Shown here: piece by piece, positions 61,627-64,000 of the stretch | Layout: each line of letters starts with the position of its first letter | How positions within the stretch are numbered: the first letter of the stretch is position 1 | From: JAEUPI01 sp046348365 | Lineage (GTDB): Bacteria > Pseudomonadota > Gammaproteobacteria > Burkholderiales > Burkholderiaceae_C | Assembly: GCA_046348365.1 (NCBI GenBank) | Contig: JAXMEL010000001.1 | Location: forward strand, 1,398,946 to 1,462,945 | DNA: 64,000 bases | Direction: 5' to 3' | Notes under the pieces: model-generated | Seen by the model: the letters and a program-made list of their open reading frames with translations, nothing else | Database searches by the model: none | What the model was told of the DNA's origin: nothing | Program-made: the position numbers and the translations under genes

Positions 61627-61775
61627 GATGTGAATCCACTTCGGTTGTGCCCAAACGCGAGCATTCCGTCGAATGTGGTGTCTCGCTGCACGTGACTCTG
61701 GCCCTGAATCGCGCACATCCCGTACCGCCAACACCATGGATGCGGCCACGGAGTGCATGGACACACCCGAAGTGG

Positions 61776-61848
61776 AGCGGATGACGAGCTTCGAACTCGT
61801 GGCCTCGACCATGGCGTGGTCGCGCTCTGCCTGCTGAGCTACATCCGC
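61776..61848 (-). tRNA. tRNA-Gly(GCC), first gene of the array
   Basis: Acceptor GCGGATG/CATCCGC; anticodon stem CGACC/GGTCG with loop ACGCCAT: GCC, but C in place of U33; T arm ACGAG-TTCGAAG-CTCGT; discriminator U as usual for Gly. Promoter-proximal. Confidence 0.82.
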
Positions 61849-61856
61849 AAAGGTGC

Positions 61857-61891
61857 AAGACGAACCATCGGCCAGTACCGAGGTTCGTCTT
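61857..61891 (-). promoter_or_regulatory. Leader hairpin just before the first array tRNA
   Basis: AAGACGAACC and GGTTCGTCTT form a perfect 10-bp stem with a 15-nt loop, between BoxA and tRNA-Gly. In rRNA leaders a hairpin of this kind assists antitermination or 5' processing; role here is inference. Confidence 0.6.
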
Positions 61892-61899
61892 GCGGCAAC

Positions 61900-61911
61900 T
61901 TGTTAAAGAGC
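61900..61911 (-). promoter_or_regulatory. rRNA-type BoxA antitermination site
   Basis: Minus-strand GCTCTTTAACAA, identical over 12 bases to the E. coli rrn leader BoxA core, 52 bases upstream of tRNA-Gly in the transcription direction. BoxA recruits NusB/NusE to make transcription resistant to Rho, which suits a 6-kb untranslated RNA. Confidence 0.8.
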
Positions 61912-61987
61912 GTCCACCGTTGCCGGTGGTGCGATCCATCGATCGCTGGCCTGCGCCGATGCGCAGACCCGTTGAGTTCAGAAGGAA

Positions 61988-62019
61988 CAAAGGCCCGGAT
62001 CCTTTCGGAATCCGGGCCT
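61988..62019 (-). terminator. Hairpin in array leader, possible intrinsic terminator
   Basis: The minus-strand AGGCCCGGAT/ATCCGGGCCT stem (10 bp, 9-nt loop) is followed by TTGTTCC. It lies between the -35/-10 promoter and BoxA, so it could end a short leader RNA or attenuate the array. The T tract is weak. Confidence 0.5.
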
Positions 62020-62285
62020 CTGCGTACAGAGCTTTGGAGGGTGTGCGCCTACGCCACTCCCTCTCCCGGATACATACGGTCCTCGTTCCAATCAAGCTGA
62101 TAGCCCGTTGGGAAACTCGGTCGCTGTGCGGTCACGCACGCGCCCAACGACTTCATCGTCGCGGCACGCGTGAACGCGACCAGACCCATGACGGGTCGGT
62201 GTGTTCTGACGACGTGGCGGGATTTCACGATGAGCTTTCGGTGTCTGGTATGCCCCGGTACCTCGGGGCGTTCAATGAGGCGCGG

Positions 62286-62314
62286 ACTGTAAAGAGTCTT
62301 TATGCGCGCGTCAA
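62286..62314 (-). promoter_or_regulatory. Strong sigma-70 promoter of the tRNA array
   Basis: Minus strand: TTGACG (62314-62309), 17-bp spacer, TACAGT (62291-62286), followed by the GC-rich discriminator CCGCGCC, which is typical of stringently controlled stable-RNA promoters. Predicted start near 62279, giving a leader of about 430 nt before tRNA-Gly. Confidence 0.75.
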
Positions 62315-62681
62315 GCCCCTGTCGCGATGCCATTCGCCGGCGTGGCGTCCTGCACAAACGAGCAGCTATCGCTCCCAAAGATACTGCTGACCTGCAGCAC
62401 GCCGCACGCGCCGTCGGGCAGCGGTCGTCGGCCTCCCGAATGGCTACTCTCGACGGATGCCAACTGACGCGAGTGACCAGAGCAGCTGCTTGGCACTGCA
62501 CAAGCCGACAGGGAACGTCACTGAGGTACTCGTCCACGCTCAGCAATAGCGTGATCGTCAGGCCAATCGACTGCGCAACATTCAGGATAGACCTGCTCCA
62601 TGCGCAAGTTGCCGAGCTCCCGGGTCAAGGCGCACCCCGCTATGCTTGGGCGCGCGGATAGTCAACTGAATCGGAAACTCC
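62315..62681. other. Intergenic, 367 bp, between the array promoter and the hydrolase gene
   Basis: No gene recognised. It must contain upstream activating DNA for the array and the hydrolase promoter, but no clear motif stands out. Confidence 0.4.
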
Positions 62682-63824
62682 ATGCAAATCGCGGGCGCGA
62701 CCGCTCGTTGGACAAGACGGGCCGTTGTGGTTGCCCTGTGGCTTGCGCCCATCGCATCACTGGCTGCTGATTCCATTGTGTGGCCAACGGACGGATGGCA
62801 AACGTCCTCGCCCGAGGAGCAAGGCGTGTCGCCGGGGGCACTGGCCGACCTCGTCGAGTTCGGCGCTGTCAACGCGATGGACAGCGTGCTGGTGATACGG
62901 CACGGACGAGTCGTTCTAGACGCGTACTACGCCCCGTTCGGACCGGGCATGAGGCACCGCGTGAATTCGGTGACGAAAGCCGTGGTCGGCACGCTGGTCA
63001 GCATTGCGTTTAACGAAGGCAAGCTCGACCGCCTCGACGCGCCGGTGCTCGAATTCTTTCCCGGGCGCAACATCGCCAACGTCGATGCGCGGAAGTCGGC
63101 GATGACCGTGCAAAACCTGCTCGACAGCAATTCCGGCTTGAGCTGGCGTGAGCGGCCGTCGGTCGATACATTCGAGTCCTTGCTGCAGATGGATGGCAGC
63201 GCCGACTGGGTCGGCTTCGTGCTCGATCAGCCGATGGCACTCAAGCCCGGCGTCTCGTTCAACTACAACAGCGGCACCTGGCATCTGCTGTCGGCCATCA
63301 TCGGCCGGCAGACGGGCAACGATGCGCTCGAATACGCCAAGCAGAAGCTGTTCGCGCCGCTGAGGATCACCGACGTCGCATGGCTCAACGATTCGCACGG
63401 GATTCCGGTCGGCGGCTACGGCTTGTTCATGCAGCCGCGCGACATGGCCAAGATCGGCTATCTCTACCTGCACGGTGGCCAGTGGGCGGGCGCCCAGGTG
63501 TTGCCGCCGCAGTGGGTGGCCAATATCCTCAACGCCCAGGTCGACATGCATCTTCGCGGCGGGCAGCGCTACGCCAACGGTTGGTGGGTCTTCCCGGAAA
63601 AGCATGCTTTCATGGCCGTGGGATGGCTGTGCCAACTAATTGTTGTGCTTCCAGAGATCGACACGGTCGCTGTGGTCACGGGCCGAAGCAACTATCCGGG
63701 CGCGCGACTGATCGATCTCGTCGTCGGTGCAACGAAATCGCCAACGCCGCTTCCACCCGATGCCATGGGGAGCGCGCGGCTGGCGCAGCGCATCGCCGAA
63801 GCGAGTACCGGGAAACGACCGTAA
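62682..63824 (+). CDS. Exported serine hydrolase, class C beta-lactamase/esterase family
   Basis: A 380-residue protein with a signal peptide (about residues 1-29, cut after SLAAD region). The penicillin-binding SXXK motif is SVTK (Ser96, Lys99), and a YNS motif at 195-197 stands at the usual YXN/YXS position. The segments VLVIRHGRVVLDAYYAPF (about 69-86) and ARLIDLVVGA near the C-terminus fit serine hydrolase esterases rather than AmpC. Substrate unknown. Not part of the array; transcribed away from it. Confidence 0.88.
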   Translation: MQIAGATARWTRRAVVVALWLAPIASLAADSIVWPTDGWQTSSPEEQGVSPGALADLVEFGAVNAMDSVLVIRHGRVVLDAYYAPFGPGMRHRVNSVTKAVVGTLVSIAFNEGKLDRLDAPVLEFFPGRNIANVDARKSAMTVQNLLDSNSGLSWRERPSVDTFESLLQMDGSADWVGFVLDQPMALKPGVSFNYNSGTWHLLSAIIGRQTGNDALEYAKQKLFAPLRITDVAWLNDSHGIPVGGYGLFMQPRDMAKIGYLYLHGGQWAGAQVLPPQWVANILNAQVDMHLRGGQRYANGWWVFPEKHAFMAVGWLCQLIVVLPEIDTVAVVTGRSNYPGARLIDLVVGATKSPTPLPPDAMGSARLAQRIAEASTGKRP

Positions 63825-64000
63825 GCGCGACGCGACGGGACCCGCGAAGGGCCCGCGGTGATGACGCCCGCGCGCGCAACATGGAGCTCGGGTGCGCCCA
63901 ACTCGTGCCGGGCGTAGCGATGAGCGCTGGTGCGTTCGCCCAGTGAGCCGCGACCGGGCGCCAATGACCGCTTCACCGCGCGAGTGTCAGCGTCTGCAAG

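Noticed and set aside
55482..61848. CRISPR array
   Set aside because: The repeated TTCGAA-type strings are tRNA T arms at irregular spacing; no constant repeat or spacer pattern exists.

Overview
The window is GC-rich chromosomal DNA that most resembles a betaproteobacterium of the Burkholderiales type. This is inferred from GC and codon use, LivFGHMK transport operons, fused IorAB, PadBCD-like enzymes and REP palindromes; there is no rRNA or marker gene to fix the taxon. It divides into a mostly intact metabolic half (about 1-24 kb and 33-48 kb) and accessory DNA (about 24-33 kb and 48-62.5 kb).

Metabolic part. 1-2.5 kb (minus) holds a class III CoA-transferase, cut by the window edge, and an FAD-linked oxidase. 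3-7 kb (plus) carries a complete four-gene hydroxylamine oxidation set, haoA-haoB-cycA-cycB: octaheme hydroxylamine oxidoreductase, HaoB, tetraheme c554 and the membrane quinone reductase cM552. This is the gene order of ammonia oxidisers, but no amo genes are in view. A MocR-type regulator follows. 8.7-17.4 kb (minus) is a branched-chain-amino-acid-type ABC importer (livF, G, M, H, K) with an aryl-acid AMP ligase, an old-yellow-enzyme reductase with a C-terminal fibronectin-III-like extension, and an SDR dehydrogenase; a MarR regulator is divergent. arsM/arsR, a DUF4143-type ATPase, and a divergon of NAD-kinase-like, SPFH and NUDIX-HTH genes around tandem palindromes follow to 24 kb.

33-48 kb holds two divergent modules. 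On the minus strand are cyclase-fdhD-iorA-iorB, plus a broken flavin reductase and a broken FAD/Fe-S oxidoreductase. On the plus strand is a fully overlapping operon: a molybdopterin enzyme, ferredoxin-like subunit and membrane anchor resembling phenylacetyl-CoA:acceptor oxidoreductase PadBCD, then a TorT-like binding protein and a ribose-type ABC importer. FdhD fits the need to sulfurate the molybdenum cofactor. A shared dyad (TTAG-N7-CTAA) lies upstream of both flavin reductases, the SDR gene and the araC gene, so these clusters probably form one aromatic/aryl-CoA regulon.

Accessory part. 24-28 kb has a small tyrosine recombinase and an IS91-type transposase/integrase pair. 28-33 kb is dense with frameshifts. 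48-51 kb is an AbiE toxin-antitoxin locus whose antitoxin gene is split by an IS4 element with a 10-bp target duplication. 52.9-55.5 kb is an IS21 element. 55.5-61.85 kb is a one-strand array of 24 tRNA genes covering 19 amino acids (no Met seen). It has a rRNA-like leader (a TTGACG-17-TACAGT promoter with a GC-rich discriminator, and an exact GCTCTTTAACAA BoxA). A PcfJ-like gene and a frameshifted SEC-C gene sit inside it, and an IS66 element has split its tRNA-Trp. Several array tRNAs have non-canonical features. The window ends with an exported serine hydrolase.
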